This document shows positions 63,575 to 64,000 of a stretch of 64,000 nt of DNA, piece after piece. Within the stretch, counting starts at the first letter, position 1. Every line of letters begins with the position of its first letter. This stretch comes from Nostocales cyanobacterium HT-58-2 (GTDB lineage: Bacteria > Cyanobacteriota > Cyanobacteriia > Cyanobacteriales > Nostocaceae): assembly GCA_002163975.1 (NCBI GenBank), contig CP019636.1, positions 3,917,001 through 3,981,000 of the forward strand. Direction: 5' to 3'. Position numbers and translations under genes: made by a program. The notes under the pieces are model-generated. The model was not told where the DNA came from. It saw nothing but the letters and a program-made list of their open reading frames with translations, and searched no databases.

Positions 63575-64000
63575 ATGGCTGCAAAAATTCCCGTCACCAT
63601 TATCACTGGATTTTTAGGAAGTGGCAAAACGACCCTCATCCGTCACCTACTACAAAACAACCAGGGACGTCGGATTGCTGTTTTAGTCAACGAATTTGGT
63701 GAACTGGGTATTGATGGTGAATTGTTGAAATCCTGTCAAATTTGCCCAGAACAAGAGGATGGCAGTGATAATATTTTTGAATTAACCAATGGCTGCTTGT
63801 GTTGCACAGTGCAAGAAGAGTTTTTGCCCACGATGCAACAGCTTATGAAGCGGCGAGACAGCATCGATTGCATTTTGATTGAAACCTCTGGTTTAGCCTT
63901 GCCGAAACCTTTGGTGAAAGCTTTTCGCTGGCATGAAATTCGCAATGCTGCGACGGTGGATGCAGTGATTACTGTGGTAGATTGTGCAGCAGTAGCAGCG
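63575..64000 (+). CDS. CobW/G3E-family GTPase, 3' end cut by window edge
   Basis: 142 residues are visible. Walker A is TGFLGSGKTTLIRHLL, the metal-binding CxCC motif is TNGCLCC, and Walker B-like residues lie in ILIETSGLALP. The start MAAKIPVTIITG is typical of the family. CobW-type proteins are metallochaperones for cobalt or zinc, and in cyanobacteria one copy serves cobalamin synthesis. Which metal is handled cannot be told from this part. Confidence 0.92.
   Translation, partial: MAAKIPVTIITGFLGSGKTTLIRHLLQNNQGRRIAVLVNEFGELGIDGELLKSCQICPEQEDGSDNIFELTNGCLCCTVQEEFLPTMQQLMKRRDSIDCILIETSGLALPKPLVKAFRWHEIRNAATVDAVITVVDCAAVAA

Overview
The window reads as chromosome of a filamentous cyanobacterium. 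The grounds are frequent HIP1 octamers (GCGATCGC), cyanobacterial versions of GlgC, glutamate-cysteine ligase, a PaO/Tic55-like Rieske oxygenase and a VTE5-like kinase, TnpB elements, and a type V-K CRISPR-associated transposon (CAST) that resembles the Scytonema hofmannii element as I remember it. A Nostocales/Scytonema-type host is an inference. All family names come from recognising motifs in the sequence; no database search was run.

Left third (1-31.5 kb). This holds an ergothioneine pair (egtB partial, egtC), a cupin, a phytol-kinase-like protein and a short ethylene-receptor-like histidine kinase. A repeat-rich kilobase follows, then an unusual ParA/AlbA_2 gene pair and uvrA. Next come an IS605-type TnpB element beside a broken VapC gene and a TPS-type hemagglutinin, then a Uma2 protein, an alpha/beta hydrolase, an SLH porin-like protein, MscS, TerB and a Rieske oxygenase. 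The section ends with an HDAC-like deacetylase, gshA, trmL and a LysM/M23 murein hydrolase with a long leader.

Middle (31.7-39.9 kb). An intact tRNA-Met and a decayed 64-nt copy of its 3' part bound an 8.1 kb block that holds only a defence-type operon: an Eco57I-like methylase broken by one in-frame TAA, a VapBC module, and a PLD-SNF2 helicase. This looks like an island inserted at a tRNA.

Right of that (39.9-58.8 kb) are glycogen genes (debranching enzyme, glgC), redox genes (2-Cys peroxiredoxin, a second peroxiredoxin-like protein, GST), a deletion derivative of a TnpB element carrying a small RHH gene, a DnaJ protein, a P-loop kinase, a subtilase with a neighbouring stand-alone propeptide-like protein, uvsE, a second full TnpB element, and two tandem Ser/Thr kinases.

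Right end (58.8-63.4 kb). This is the most notable part: a type V-K CAST in which tnsB, tnsC, tniQ and cas12k have all been gutted, while both transposon ends, the tracrRNA, a short CRISPR array and a delocalised homing guide remain. The homing guide matches the tRNA-Arg(CCG) next door 16/17 behind an AGTG PAM, and the transposon end lies about 62-67 bp from that PAM, as expected for V-K homing. The cargo is a Panacea antitoxin with a PemK/MazF-like toxin. A cobW-family GTPase begins at the right edge.

A recurring theme is that short dispersed repeats have been accepted in frame inside genes (egtB, uvrA, debranching enzyme), and that mobile elements have lost protein genes while keeping their ends and guide RNAs.
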